This document shows, piece after piece, positions 1-12,440 of a DNA stretch of 62,000 nucleotides. The notes beneath the pieces are model-generated. The model did not search any database. It saw only the letters and a list, made by a program, of their open reading frames with translations, and had not been told where the DNA came from. Positions within the stretch are counted from its first letter, which is position 1. The number at the start of each line of letters is the position of its first letter. The stretch comes from Lingula anatina (taxonomy: Eukaryota > Brachiopoda > Lingulata > Lingulida > Lingulidae), in the NCBI RefSeq assembly GCF_001039355.2, contig NW_019775809.1:1-62000 (forward strand), written 5' to 3'. The translations under genes and the position numbers were made by a program.

Positions 1-93
1 AATTTTCCCATAATTCCTTCCGTAGGGTAGATAATAAGCATTTAATTTTGCCATTTTTGGATAAGGGTGCATTGCAATGAGCGCCACACCTAG

Positions 94-673
94 ACCCCTG
101 TACCGACAAAGCCCAAATTTTACGTGGAACGAGTTGAGATTATAGGTGACCTAAATCCAAGAGATGGATACGCAGGTCCTTGTAGTCTAGGAGGAGAAGC
201 GGTAACGATGACATGGCGGCGGAGCCGGTGGAACAGGCGGTTCGGGACTACGCTGGTGGTACAATAATCAAGACCCAGGCAGTGACATACATATCCAGCG
301 GTTGGGACCAATGAGGTGAGCTATTCTTGACATCGGGGGATAGTTCAGGGATTTGCAATGACTACCCATCAATATCGTGTACTTGAAATATTGTTCTGCC
401 AATATATACTAACATTCAAACTTTGAGGAAGAAATGTATGCATATTTCTACTTGTAGGGGCTAGTTATTACATTTTAACGTCCACATGCGTGTAGGTGTG
501 TGTGTCAACCACGAATTCTAGAAAAAGTTTCAAGTCTATACGATACTTGTACTTACGAGTTTGGAATTATTTCATTATACAACTTTTGTTTGTTGCTCAG
601 GTGCTCAAGTGATCAATATGGAGTGCATATCCAGCAGCAGCAAAACTTCTACAGTGACGCCGAGAATTGCTAG
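94..673 (+). CDS. Probable 3' end of an unrecognised gene (two exons, one frame break)
   Basis: Seen: an open stretch follows an acceptor-like CCTAG at 93 and reads PVPTKPKFYVERVE then GDLNPRDGYAGPCSLGG. A second open frame over the end of the same stretch reads LRWWYNNQDPGSDIHIQRLG up to a good donor (GAG|GTGAGC, exon end 315). A pyrimidine-rich acceptor ending CAG at 600 leads into an exon that continues in phase as CSSDQYGVHIQQQQNFYSD and stops at TAG 671-673. The two frames of the first exon differ by one base around 200, so there is either a sequence error, a pseudogene frameshift or a wrong reading by me. Inference: the last two exons of a + strand gene whose body lies left of the window. 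I recognise no family. Chance ORFs remain possible. Confidence 0.33.
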
Positions 674-1270
674 TGCACGTCATCCTATTGCAATGCGGCC
701 CAGGTCTTTAGACCCAGAATGATCCGTCGTCCCGGTATCGCGGGGCTGATGACCTTTTGTTTCAGTATATATATGTTTAACTCTTCGAAAGGGAAGAAAA
801 CGGTGTATTTTAACTTTACACAGTGAATGGTCATTTGGAACATTCATGACCGATGAGTTATGAACGTTGCATAATATTTCATGTTTTGTTTTTTTTTTCA
901 GATTATGACGAGAAGAAAAGTCAAAGTATCTGTTATTGTTAATCTCTAATAACACATATATATATATATATATCATTTTACATCCTGCATGTTGAGAAAA
1001 TACATGTAGAGGTGCTTATACAGATTGTTACATATAATTATTACTTTTGCCCATTTGGACGTGTGGATTTATTTTCACAGATTTACTCTCCGTACTTTAC
1101 TCTTTTTACTCTTTACAGCGTAAGTTCTTATACAGAGTTATATACAGCCAAAATGATAAGATACTGGCCCAGGAAAGTGGAATCTTGGGAACTTCAGAAG
1201 AGAATGAAATCCCATCTTCTCCCAATTTTATACAATGGGTTGTTTTAGTGCTTCCTTAAGTATTTTGAAT

Positions 1271-1531
1271 TAGGTACAATTCCCAGAGATATTTGGATCG
1301 ATCAATCTCCCTGGGGAGTCTCACTAAATTGCTATCAATCAAACCGGCTTAAACGCCTGTCACAAGCAGTTAGTCTATTAGGGGGTAATTATCTTTACCT
1401 CTAGCTGATTCGGTAAGGGTGACATTTAAGCGTGACAGTTAAGCCTCTTGAGCTGATTGTAATTTAGCGTGAAACCCCAGGGAGTATGGTCGATCCAGAT
1501 GGATCGATCTAAGTATGGGAACCCAGTCTTA
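1271..1531. mobile_element. Palindromic MITE, GATCGATC family, copy 1
   Basis: The ends are inverted: the left half carries ATTCCCAGAG, GGATCGATC and CTCCCTGGGG then CACTAAATTGC. The right half carries the mirror, AATTTAGCGTGA, CCCCAGGGAG, GGATCGATC and TGGGAACCCAGTCTTA. The same architecture recurs near 6.85, 46.8 and 59.2-59.6 kb, so this is a dispersed non-autonomous DNA element with terminal inverted repeats of about 70 bases. No coding capacity. Confidence 0.75.
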
Positions 1532-2361
1532 GTTAAATTGTGCTGCATGTTAACCCAAGTCGCTTTTCTTTTTTATTTTTATTGTAGTTTTGACTATCCC
1601 TTTGTACCAAATCAAAGGGTGTACATAGACATTTTATTATATTATAACCAGGTACATGTATATTGAAACATAATATAATTCCCCTTTTTATTTTGGATTT
1701 TGGAGAAATATCCAAGTGTTATTGTTTATCCTTGGCTTATTTAAACTACTGTGTTTTAATATGTTCTTCTCACCGTAGAACATATACAAATAATTTATTA
1801 CATTATCTTTATATGGTGGAGATAACCGGTATACACTTATTGAAGGCGATTTTGATTGCGCTTGTGCAACTTTTCTATATGCCCAGGTCAAGGTATGCTG
1901 TCATTCTGCATTCTCTCAAAGCAAGTTCTCAGGACCAAACAAATGGAAATTTGCTCCTTGTTCCTAGTTCTGTCAGTCAACATTTTGTAAATGTCTTCAA
2001 ATCATATTTATTAAATGAATTTCAGAAGGACTTTTAGAACACAACACTGTAAATTGTGCCACTTGTCATACCGTGAAATAATTTATTTCAAACTGAATAT
2101 AAACATATTAACACACAGGCAACTAAGATTGTTAAGGGATCCCTCTTCAACAGTAGAGTGTTGTATATATAATGAAATTAGACATTTAATACACATTTGC
2201 ACCTATGTACTAAAATCAACTGGTCTACACAGTATATTTTGCTCATTATTTCTCAGGCATGTTGAACAATGTAATGACATTCTTCATAAAATGTTTAAGC
2301 ACGTTTTATGAAAGCATGATTCTTATCAGTCTGGAGTGTCTATATATACATATATATGTAC

Positions 2362-2402
<41 letters not shown>
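2362..2402. repeat. (AAT)n microsatellite
   Basis: Uninterrupted AAT/TAA trinucleotides, about 13 units, downstream of the 3' end of the GBP gene. Confidence 0.95.
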
Positions 2403-2405
<3 letters not shown>

Positions 2406-2796
2406 TTATTAAAGTCTAAAATCCAAATATTTTCAATAGAATTAACAATGTAAAATAAATCTTCTGTACAATACATCTTTCTTCATTCAAATAAAATACT
2501 TAAAATGAAAATTTTTGCAATAAGAAAAATATTAATCGCTTGCTTAAGCACATTTCATTCGGGACATGTAGGGAATTTCTGTCAAATTTCCATTCATTGC
2601 CAATTGAGTCACGACCATGACCGTAAAATCAGAACGTTTGTTTTTTCAATGCTGTACATATCTCTCAAATGTGAATTGTTCCATGTGACTTAAAGCTGGT
2701 CCGTGGCCAATTCGGTGACATCATTATGCATTAACATTTACATAATTCTCGTCTTATCATTATTGAAATTTATTGCTTGCTTCTCTTTTCGTGTTA

Positions 2797-5700
2797 TCAA
2801 TCCAACTCTTCTTGGATGTTTTTCCTTGGTGTTCCAGAGGACTTTAAATTTGTCTCTTTCCCTGTCTCCTCAAATTTGGCTGCATTGTGGCTCTCTTCCA
2901 TTTTTTGTTTGTTCCCTTGTCCGGAGTTGCTTCTTCTGAATCCCTCAGATGTCGCTTTCAAACGCATCTGGTCAAATGGAGAGACATGGGGTCGTAGATT
3001 AGGCATGGTTTGGGGAAATCCAGCACGACCAAATAGAAAATTGGCGTTAGGAGGTTGTCCGTCTTTACCAACAGCCCTTTGGGGTTGACCGCTCCTAGAA
3101 CCAACGGAAGTGCCTTTTTTGTTCTCATCGTCGCGCGCATTTTTGGAGGCCGTCAACGACCCAAATGGAGGGTGGGCATCCGGTGGCGATTGGTCTTTAG
3201 AATTACCGGTGGTCCTCATCCTTTTTAGCAAATTTTCAAACTGTCCACCCACTGAATGCTCAGATGCCTTGGTGACTTGTTGGTTAGTTGCTTCACTACC
3301 TGGCACAGTTCCACTTGCGGAACTCTCGTTTCTTGCGAGCGAGGTTATTGTATCCCACATTTTAAAAAGGGTTTCCGGGTTATCCTTCATCCAAGTCAAG
3401 ATGCGAGATCCGGTCCCTGAAATCAACGTATAAAACGTACATAAGATTACTGCATGATTTTAAAATATTTACTACAGTAATTACCTTCAAGCAATTCAAC
3501 TGCATTTAGTGAATCGTTTCCCATACAATTTGAAAGAAAAAAGAAGGATCAAAGTTACTTTACATCGAATATAATTCTTGTGTGGAACAGTTCATTTTCA
3601 AAGGTAAGGGCAGTAGTAAAGTCATCATACTCTGATAGAAATGGCAAATACTTACCTTCGGCTTCGTTAGGTTGTTTGGAAATCTCAGACAACTGAGACT
3701 GTCTCTTTTCCAAAGTGGTCTTTAAGGTGGAGATCGTTTCCTCCATGTTCTCTTTGGTCCTGTTGTGCTCTTCCTTCACATCCTTTATGGACTTTTCTAA
3801 AATCTGGGCTTGGGTCTTCAGTTCAGACTTCAGAAGCTCCTCGTGCTCTGCTTGCCTCTTTGCAAGTAAAGCTTTGTAACCGGCCTCGGTTTCTTGCAGC
3901 TTCTTCTCAAACTCGCCTTTCAGCATATCCATATTGGTCTGCATGCTGCTTTCAACATCGACTAGTTGTTGTTTCAACATCTCTGTTTCGCGGCTCTTTG
4001 CGGCGGCATCAGCAGCTTGTCTTTTGGCTTCTTCTTCTAGTGTAGCCTTTTCCATGTTCATTTCAGTCATTGCCTAAATAAATGATATACATATATTGTT
4101 TCTTAGTGCACCGTATCTCAACCGATTTGTCTTTGCATTTCCTTTAGTAATTTTGAGGTCTTAAACTACCTGGTTTATTCTAATTTCTAAACTTGTGGGC
4201 AATATCATGTTAGTCTTCATTCCACTGTACAAAGAAATAAAAATCTCTACCGAGAGAGAGAGCGGGGTCTAATTTTACCTTATCTCCATCTAAAATGACC
4301 TTTCTTTGTTCTTGTTTATCGGCAAGAAATTTAGCCAACACCTCCTCCGCTGCTGGACCCTTTCCCTTAGATGTTTTGAACTTCATTACTATTGTATCTA
4401 TCTCTCCTTTATATTTCTCATACCCGCCATGGACGCTGAAGGCTGCCTCATCTAGCTTTGGCTTCAGTGACTCCTGTTCAAAGCCTTTCAAAAGGAGGTC
4501 GCACTTTTGGACAGATGCCAGCCAATTTTTTTCTGTGTAGCCCCGGAAGCGGTTGATCAGTGTAGCCTAGAATTGGTAAAAAGCAGAAGCAAAAAATGCA
4601 TTTCAACAGGTATTATTTTATTGAATGTAAGTGTTCCTTGGGTTAACGAAGGAACGAAAGGGTTAAAGGAGTTATTACAGATTTGTCACCGTCATCTATC
4701 TCTATTCATGACACAGAAAACGAGGACGACCATGAGAATCAATTAACATAGGTTAAGTAACATCTCAGTGTATCGGTTGTCTGAATAGATATCGAAGAAA
4801 GAGTCTGGGGATATCCATTCCATTGGACCTCACCTGCAGTTTCTCTGAATACTCGCCGTCAGAGTCGAGCATGGCATTTGCGTGGTACAGCTTCACAGCG
4901 GAGTCAAAGGCTGATTGATGTTTCTCAGAGAGACCCTCAATGTCAACCGGCAGAGCCTCTCCCAAGGCGTCGTCCATCTCTCTTTCATATGCAGCCGAGG
5001 CCAGTTTAATCGCCTGTTTACATTCGTTCCTTCCCATCACTGTCACTGCGCTCTGGACACATGGCACTGCCCCGTCATTGATGGCGCCTACATAGGACTG
5101 GGCTAACTGAAGTAATCCTATGGAAGGAAGAGTATATGCATAGGGGAAATATGTAAAACAAAAGCAATTTTAATATACTTACACATGCCAACAACTTGAG
5201 AATTTGTGCATTTCGGTAATTTTATCGATCGACCAAAAATATACACAGGCATTCATCTATTTATCTTTTGATTGATTTTATCTTTGTACATATTTAGTTT
5301 TTTTTATTTACCAATCATTGCATTTAATTTTCATTATATTTTCATCAATATACAAAAAAATATTTACTTCTGCCGCTTATTATGCAACCACCCACATTCA
5401 TCTGCATCTTTTGCTTTAAAATCCACTCTTTGAAGTGCTTTGACTGCTGGACAAACTCGGGCTTTAGGTCTTCAGTATTCAGCGTGTCCAAGGTGTGTAA
5501 CTTGGAATCTTCTTCAACAGGTCTGCATAGCGTAAAGCACTTCGTGTCTTTGAAAGACGATGTGATGCATTCTCTCGGATAATTATAGTCACGAATGGCT
5601 TGACTGCGTCCTGCTTTGAGCTGCAGAGCCCACTTGAGGTATTCATCTTCCGTACAAGGTTTATCGTCAATCTCAAGATCTAGTCCGAAGTCTCGTACAA

Positions 5701-6485
5701 CCCAAACAAAGACGGGGAAAGAACCGTCGAAGTTTTCACCGGTTTCTTCGTTGGCTGTGTCCTGAAGCTTGATGTGCTCCGTCAGTGATGTAATGAAACC
5801 ATAAAGTTGAGGAAAATGGCTCTGAGTCATATTTCAATTTTATAAAGAACATAAACGTGAGATGTTGATTTAGAATATGGATAATACTAAATGCTACCGA
5901 GCAGATAAGTACATTTAGAAATATTACCCATTATAAAATTAAATAGTTTCTTTTTCATGAATGACCACAAAGCTCTTTGAAAAATGCAACTAACAAGTTC
6001 TAAACAAATTTTGTCTAGCCATACACAGCTATCCTTTTTGTAAATCACGAACGAAGACAATTATGTAAAAGATACTGAAGACTTCTTATGGCGTCATCAC
6101 TTATTGTTCCCATACTGTTATACACCAAGCAACTTGACAATAGCACGGCTAACGCAAATATCTGGTTATCGTGTTTTTCATCACCCTTTTTAGGGTCAGA
6201 CAATCCTTCCGTGTCCAAAAGCACCAAGCCTTGATTTGCATCTAGTGGGTGAGGGCGGTACCATAACCAGATTCCCTTGGTTTTGGACTGGATCGTGGAC
6301 CCTAATGCAAAGCCATTGCTCTCGCCGAACAGTAAGTTCATCAAATAGGACTTCCCCGTACGATACTTGCCTGTAATACCAATCACGCTTACAGGGACAT
6401 TGATGTTTTGCAGGACTGCTATTGCATCTTTGCCGACTTCAAGCTTTCCATTTTCTGTCCCAATAAAAAATACTGGTTTATCCAT
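2797..6485 (-). CDS. GBP-like: Guanylate-binding protein (GBP-family large GTPase), seven coding exons
   Basis: Interferon-inducible-type GBPs are dynamin-superfamily GTPases that assemble on membranes and pathogen surfaces. Coding exons on the minus strand, all GT-AG: 6485-6076, 5819-5368, 5117-4834, 4566-4279, 4073-3656, 3499-3485 (15 bases) and 3416-2797. They join in phase to about 828 residues. Seen: P-loop GKYRTGKS (residues 39-46), switch-I threonine in QSKTKGIW (T69), DTEG (91-94), and the GBP-specific base-recognition RD in WVVRDFGLDLE (179-180). Exons 3-4 encode the helical stalk (CVQSAV, NWLASVQKCD), exon 5 a Lys/Glu-rich coiled coil (about 479-617), and the last exon a Ser/Gly/Asn/Pro-rich tail. 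Vertebrate GBPs are about 590 residues. This one is longer and ends in EELD without a CaaX prenylation box. The ATG at 6485 precedes the usual GBP N-terminus. An acceptor-like CCAG just upstream suggests a non-coding first exon. A possible AATAAA lies at 2774-2769. Confidence 0.93.
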
Positions 6486-6851
6486 TGCCCCTGGTTCCTG
6501 GTGAAGAATAATAAATGATAACTACTTTAACAAACTTTTGATTATTCCTATCTTTGCTGGCATAATGACAGCTATTTTCATATGTAGGTGTCCATGCTGT
6601 ATAGTTTAACATTTGTCTGAATGATGAATGATCAAGGTTGTTCATTAATTGTCAGCTTTTTTATTTCCTTGACGGATTGTTATAAATAGTTAGCAATGTC
6701 CCACAGCGAGTGAATTTAAATAAATGATTTATTGTTTAGAAAAATAATAATTATTAATTTTTGACATTTGGGGACGCTGTGTGCCTGTAAGACATCAGCA
6801 GTTGGGTAAACAATGGAAGTCACCGTTGGGCCGAAGGACATTGCCTTAGAC

Positions 6852-6990
6852 TTAGACTGGGTTTCCATCCCTAGATCGATCTAACAAGATCGGTCCATCT
6901 CCACGGGGTCCCTCGCTAAATTGCTTTCAGCCCAAGCGGCTTATTAGACGTTTGGGACGCCCACCAAAGCTGCTAAACGATTGTTAAAAA
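6852..6990. mobile_element. Half copy of the GATCGATC MITE family
   Basis: Starts TTAGACTGGGTTTCC, then AGATCGATC, then a CTAAATTGCTTTCAGCC block and AAAGCTGCTAAACGATTG. It matches one arm of the 59.2-59.6 kb copy and has lost the opposite arm. It lies upstream of the GBP gene. Confidence 0.65.
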
Positions 6991-7273
6991 CAGATTGCAC
7001 CCCTCCTCAATAAAACAAGTGCTCCTTTAATGACCTGTGGCTCAAATGACTCGGGTGAATTGTCCAAACATAGCCAAGAACCACTCTTCCATATACATGT
7101 ATAATGAAGATTTCCCAACTACATAACATAGTTATTTTAATTATTGAAAAACAACGTAATGTTTACGAACGTTTTGGTCGAGTGCATATACTCTGGATAC
7201 TTTTGAAAATCTGACAGATACTATTAATAATAAAATTGGGACACTTTTTGAGGAAATAACCGAAAAGGATATA

Positions 7274-8833
7274 CAGGGTTGTACTTAATATGGAATATTT
7301 TTATCATTGCTATTTTTGAGTGCTGATTAATTTTTTTTGGCTTGAGTCATTAAAAAAAAATATGTCACTGAGTGATAAAAATATCCAGTCTTCTGTTGTG
7401 AGATATTTTGGTCAATGATATCAAATCTGACATAAGATGCCATTCAAAAGATAAGAACACCCCCAGAAAACCATATCAACAGTTTGATGTCAGTATTAAC
7501 TTTAAGCTAGGATATTAAAGAAAATGATAGCCTCCGGACAGTGATATGTTACACAGTCAAAGGACTCACTACAGTAAATCATGAAAAGTCAGTAATTGCG
7601 GGTATGACCTCCAGCAGCCGCTTGCAGCGCCCTCTTCCTACATGGCATACCCTGTGACACGTTTTTTAGAGTTTGGGTGGGGATATCATTCCACGCAGTG
7701 ATATTTAAATGTCGCAGTTCATCACTATTTACCGACCGATGACCATAGCTATTAATTCTGTGAGTTACTTTAGCCCAAGGTTTTCAATTGGGTTCATATC
7801 TGGAGAGTTTGCAGGCCAGGGCAGTTGCTGAACCCATTGGTTTTGAAGAAGAACAGTAATTCTGCGGCCTCGATGTGGGGTTGCGCAGTCGTCTTGGTAC
7901 ACAAAGTTGTTCCTGAAGATGACTCTTACCAATCGAAGCATTGTTTGCCGTAGAATGTCTCTGTAGGAATCCTGGATGAGGTTGCCTTCTAGAAAAACAA
8001 ACTGGTTCTGGGCACCAACATGAAATGCTCCCCAAACAGAGACGTTACCATCCCCTGCTTGCACCCTAGGCAGTGCACAAGCATCGTTTTATGCCCCTCG
8101 TACACGACGGTGGACACGGATACGACCAGCATCCCTAAAAAATCCATAACTGGCCTCATCACTGAAAACGACGTGATTCCAGTGTTTTGGCTGCAAACGC
8201 ACGTGGTCCGTAGCCCATTGCAGACGTCGCTGTATGTGACCTGCTGTTAACAGTGCTTTCCCTACTGGCCTTTGTGCAAAATAACGGGCTTGCAGTAATC
8301 GCTTGTTCACGAGGGACCTTAAAACGGGCATTTGAATGACATTCTGCCTCTCTTTTCTGAGGACACTGGTTGTCTTTGTACGACCAGCACGGCGTCCTCT
8401 AAGGGGAAGGCGATCCTGTCTTCTTGGTGTGATACACGGACACCCTGGTCGAGGTATTGGAGTAGGTGGCCCTGTTGCAGCATTTCTTTGGATGACTTTA
8501 CAAACGGTTCCTGATAAATGTTGAATTACCTTGCAATGGCTGTCCGTTTCTGGCCATTTTCTCTGAGAGCAAGAACCCCATAGTAAGCTGCGGTACCTAG
8601 CTGTCTAACCATATCTTCACTAAGGTACCTGTCAAGTTTCAAAGCGCCCTTTGTTGCTTCTCTAAACACAGTCCATAGATTGACCAAAGAGTTGTGTGGT
8701 AATTAGGTAACACACCTGGCTACACATGGAGTGACACCTCATCTTTGGATTTAAAGTAGTTAGAGAGAAATTAAATATTTTGTAGAAAATTTACTCGCCA
8801 AAAAATAATATTCCATATTAAGTGGTAACCCTG
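7274..8833 (-). mobile_element. Tc1/mariner element with both ends
   Basis: The terminal inverted repeats read CAGGGTTGTACTTAATATGG on the left and CAGGGTTACCACTTAATATG (reverse complement of the right end). TA is present immediately outside each end (7272-7273 and 8834-8835), the Tc1/mariner target duplication. The 1560-base length is typical for a complete Tc1 element. The transposase inside lies on the minus strand and is broken. Confidence 0.88.
7589..8640 (-). pseudogene. Tc1 transposase, frameshifted
   Basis: Seen on the minus strand: an N-terminal region with RQLGTAAYYGVLALRENGQ (helix-turn-helix area, interrupted by a stop). It is followed by RRLQWATDHVRLQPKHWNHV and VFSDEA (first catalytic Asp). 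After a frame change comes GNVSVWGAFHVG, VYQDDCATPH (second Asp) and LPWPANSPDMNPIEN (third acidic residue, DD34E arrangement). A second frame change after PIENLG restores ITAWNDIPTQTLKNV and AAAGGHTRNY, a normal Tc1 C-terminus. At least two frameshifts plus an internal stop mean no active enzyme can be made from this copy. Confidence 0.88.
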
Positions 8834-11800
8834 TATATATATACCTGTACCTCTGGCGCTAACTTCGCCCTGCTACATTAATAAACAAATGTTGCAGATC
8901 GTAACAAAACTCCATAGGTTACTGGAATATTTCTAAGTACACGTAAAGCTTTGTAAAGTCTCTATTGTCACACATCATAGTTATTGACTTTTCTCTTGAA
9001 TGAAAAAATACCCTCAAATTATCGTTTTGTGCTTAAACCTTTCATAACTTGGACCGAGGTTTGATATACAGTGTACTGTAGCTAGTATGGCATTCCTCAA
9101 GTTGGGTCTGCTGGGGGCATTTAAATGATAAACGAGGAAGTCCACCTGTAAAGCAGCAGCGGTTTAAATGATCGCTATCTCGGTTCCTTTTTCTTTGACA
9201 GCATCATAGAAAATGTTAAGGGAGAAATCACCCCCCCCCCCCCCCCCCCCCCCCGGCGCTGTTTTGTCTTCAGCATTTCCTTCTTATTACTGCAATTATT
9301 ATCGTAAATGAATGAAACCGAGAAAGCAATTAAGTGATGGCACATTGAATATAATCACTAGGCGTATTTCGCTGAGTGTAAACAAGATCTAGCGAAACAT
9401 TTTATCGCCACGCGTTCAAGTCTGATAAATCGGGGGATTTTTATTCTGAATCGGGGAATCAGGAGATATGTCCCTAGATGGGGAGATTTTCGAGGAGACC
9501 GGTAGTGTTGTAAGGTCTGAGGAATTTAGTCTGTAAAATGTGAAGGCTAGCATAGATTATCATACAATGAATGGTATTATACGTGCCTTTGATCTTCAGT
9601 GTGTGCAATAACGAGTGACGCAAAAACGGCAAAATGTAAGCAAGGAGGGGTGTGTTTGTTTATGGGGGGGGGGGGGGGGGGCAGTTAGTGCTATTTGTTT
9701 GTGTAGTTGGCTAAAATAAAATAGTCCAGAATAGTGTACGTACACGTTTACGTAGTTGAACATGGAAAAGTTTTCAACTGATAATAAAAAACATCAGGCT
9801 AAAAACGAAATAGAATGTTTAGAAATTTAAACCGTTACTCTGGTGGCATTGCGTCATGGCTATGAATCTGACATGGAGTTTAGTCCGAAATATTAGTGAA
9901 TTTAGAATTAATAGCTAAAACGTTAATTGACATCTGCCCTAATTTGTAAGATAACAAAAAATGCCGGTGATCCAAGCGGAGGATAAGCTTCCTTAAGGTA
10001 GGGGCGACGAACGGCGACGATTTCTTTCTAAACAACTTACCTGCCTGACAGTGCACCTGTATAAGTTACGAAAATGCCCTTTTCAACATGCGTATTTTAT
10101 TAATTACTTCATGTCACAACGTTAATTTATGATAAGGCATTCGATGGAGGCATTGTACGCAACCAGACCTGCAGAATGCTGGAAAAACTACATTGCTGCG
10201 ATGAACTAACAGAGCTAACAGAGGGTTGCGATTTTATGAAGAGTGAAAGCGCAAGCTTCGTGAAGATCAACACTAAAGATCACCGTTTATTCAACGATCT
10301 ATTTTTCATACAAACTCACAAGAAATTATATTCAATTATCCGTACTGATCACACATTATTTGTTTTTGTTCTATTGTCTTTTGGATGATTAGCTCGTGGT
10401 AGAAACATTGAATTACATCGTGTAATGAACTCATCAAACCAAACTGTTTTATCTGTCACGTGCCCTCTTTTGCCAACTTTAAAACAGCTCCTACTCTTGT
10501 TGCTTCTTAAGAAAATTAAACTTGTGGTCAATAACTCCCTATCATATACTTTTTTATTCTCTAATCATGAAAAGCAAATAGTGAAAGATATACATTTAAG
10601 ATATTAACTTAACGATACATTCTGTAATAGCTCACAATCAGTGTAGAGGGACCTTGAGTATAAAGTTATTTATTGCAAAATAAATTTATATGTGATTTTA
10701 CCTCTGTCGTTTGTGTTATTTCAAACAAAACGATTTCCTGAAAGATCAACTTTAAAATGTGTGTCTATTCAGCAAAATAATGTAATTTAATACAACTGTG
10801 AGTAATGTATTTTAAGTACGGCTGTATATGCAATGGGCCATGTGGGATTATAATTGCATACTTTGATGCAAAACAGTCTATCGTTTCTTCCACCGCGAGT
10901 CCCTTTAATTAATGTATTATATTACTCTTTACCCTTTTTATCTGACACTGTCTCTGTTTCTCTCCCCTTTTCCTTTCTCTTGTAAGAAGAAGGGTAAATA
11001 ATTAAGCACTCAAAATATGCATCACCAATCTTCAGAAAAGAAAGAGTGTATGAACCATTGGCTGGCCCACAACGTCCGACACAGCAGAATAAATCAAATA
11101 ACAGCTTTCACAGATTTAACTGCAGTTAGCTGTATAGTGTCACTGTATACATAATCCACTGAACGCGCCAAGCTGTTGAACAAAAGGATAGTTCTCTATG
11201 GAAGACCTTTTGTTTACATAAGTACTCTAAGGGGGCGTGCCTACCCAGGCGACAAGAGGATTAGGCTAGTCACTATATTCCGTCAAAATCATTTAGCGAC
11301 CCTATCATTATCACACTCCCTCTATTGTATTTTCTGACGTTATAATTGTATCTAATCTTCTTATGTTAGGTGGAATAAATGCACACATACATAATCTTAT
11401 GACGGTAACTGACTACTATGTCTGTTTCGCTGCTGCATTATGTAATGCGCAGTGATTTAATTGGGGAGTGCTTCTTTGGGCTGGTCAAAGCTTGGCTTTG
11501 GGAAAGCATGGTTCTGTCAAAAAAAAAAAAAAAAAAAGTATCCATATGTCAGCAGCTACTGCAAAGAAGAATTTATAAATTTGCATGCAAGCGGTCAATT
11601 TTGCAGTGCGTAAAATGCACCAAGCAGTGCTTTACAAACATGTTATCTGTGGCATAATGATGCGAAAAAGACAGACATTGGCAGTCATATCATTGCGGCA
11701 AACGGAACGGTCCGCACAGTTTTATAGAGTAATGCCCAGACTGATGTACCTAAACAGAGGCTACACCCAATATATCAAATTCTTACCACCAGGGTACAGG

Positions 11801-11879
11801 ATCCACTGGGATATGCTGCTGCAACTAAACAAAAACCACCTAGCCTGTTCAGAATGAGGGGTAAATTGCCACCAAAACG
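8834..11879. other. Intergenic interval, no gene seen
   Basis: AT-rich with no splice-bounded coding segment I can support. It contains a C homopolymer of about 25 bases (9230-9254), a G homopolymer of about 18 bases (9664-9681) and an A run near 11521. Open frames of 60-80 codons look random. Confidence 0.6.
9230..9254. repeat. Poly-C homopolymer
   Basis: About 25 consecutive C within the flank ATCA...GGCGCTG. The length is likely imprecise in the assembly. Confidence 0.9.
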
Positions 11880-12440
11880 CGTTTTTCAAGGCCCTTAGCA
11901 AACACTCAACTGGTTTTAGCAGGTTAGAATACCAGACAACCTCCGAGGAACACACTGTTAATTTGCAAAACATCGTCGTCTGTTTCTTTAATGAATTAGG
12001 GACTATGACCGTTTTTGGGAGGAACACTGAAACCAAGTGGCTTTCTTTATTGAGGACAGATTTTATCTGTACCGCTCAAATAGTCAAATCAAGGTTTACA
12101 AGCATCCAGAAGAGGCCTACGACGAAGTGTGCACAGCGTCTAAAGTATCTAGGATCATTGATAGCGTCAGTATTTGGCGTGGATACCACATTGTTGCCAA
12201 AACAACAATGGTAGTCCTCGACCCAAACGTGAAACAGATCAAATAAAGGAATAATCTGGGAACCACTTGACTATCATTTGATAGGGGGCACCTTAGGAAC
12301 AATTTTAGGTTGCATGATGAGATTGTTGGTTCCCACAGAGCATTTTTAGTAGCCGATAACTTACAGAACCAAGGGATTGAGCAGCTACCTAGGTCATCAA
12401 AATCGTCATATTTGAACCACATAGACAAAAAGTGGGAAGG
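11880..12440 (+). pseudogene. Relic of a Tc1-like transposase
   Basis: Three short segments in different frames match the order of a Tc1 catalytic domain. FFIEDRFYLYRSNSQIKVY occupies the DESRF...RVW position, SVSIWRGYHIVAKTTMVVLD the VWGG...LVVIEG position, and HRAFLVADNLQNQGIEQLP followed by LNHIDKKW the second and third catalytic regions. Multiple stops and lost Asp/Glu residues show long decay. I could not find terminal inverted repeats, so the element borders are unknown. Confidence 0.6.

Larger units (their letters stand above)
316..2796. other. Gene-poor interval left of the GBP gene
   Basis: Apart from the exon ending at 673 and the MITE at 1271-1531, I see no supportable gene. There is a short (TA)n run near 960-973 and an ATA trinucleotide run at 2362-2402. 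Open frames of 60-124 codons in this AT-rich stretch have no recognisable domains or flanking splice signals. Confidence 0.6.

Noticed and set aside
3110-3433. Long + strand frame of 107 codons over the GBP tail
   Set aside because: Shadow of the last GBP exon, which is in phase with the rest of a recognisable gene.
8020-8514. Plus-strand open frames of 60-76 codons
   Set aside because: Antisense shadows of the Tc1 transposase pseudogene.
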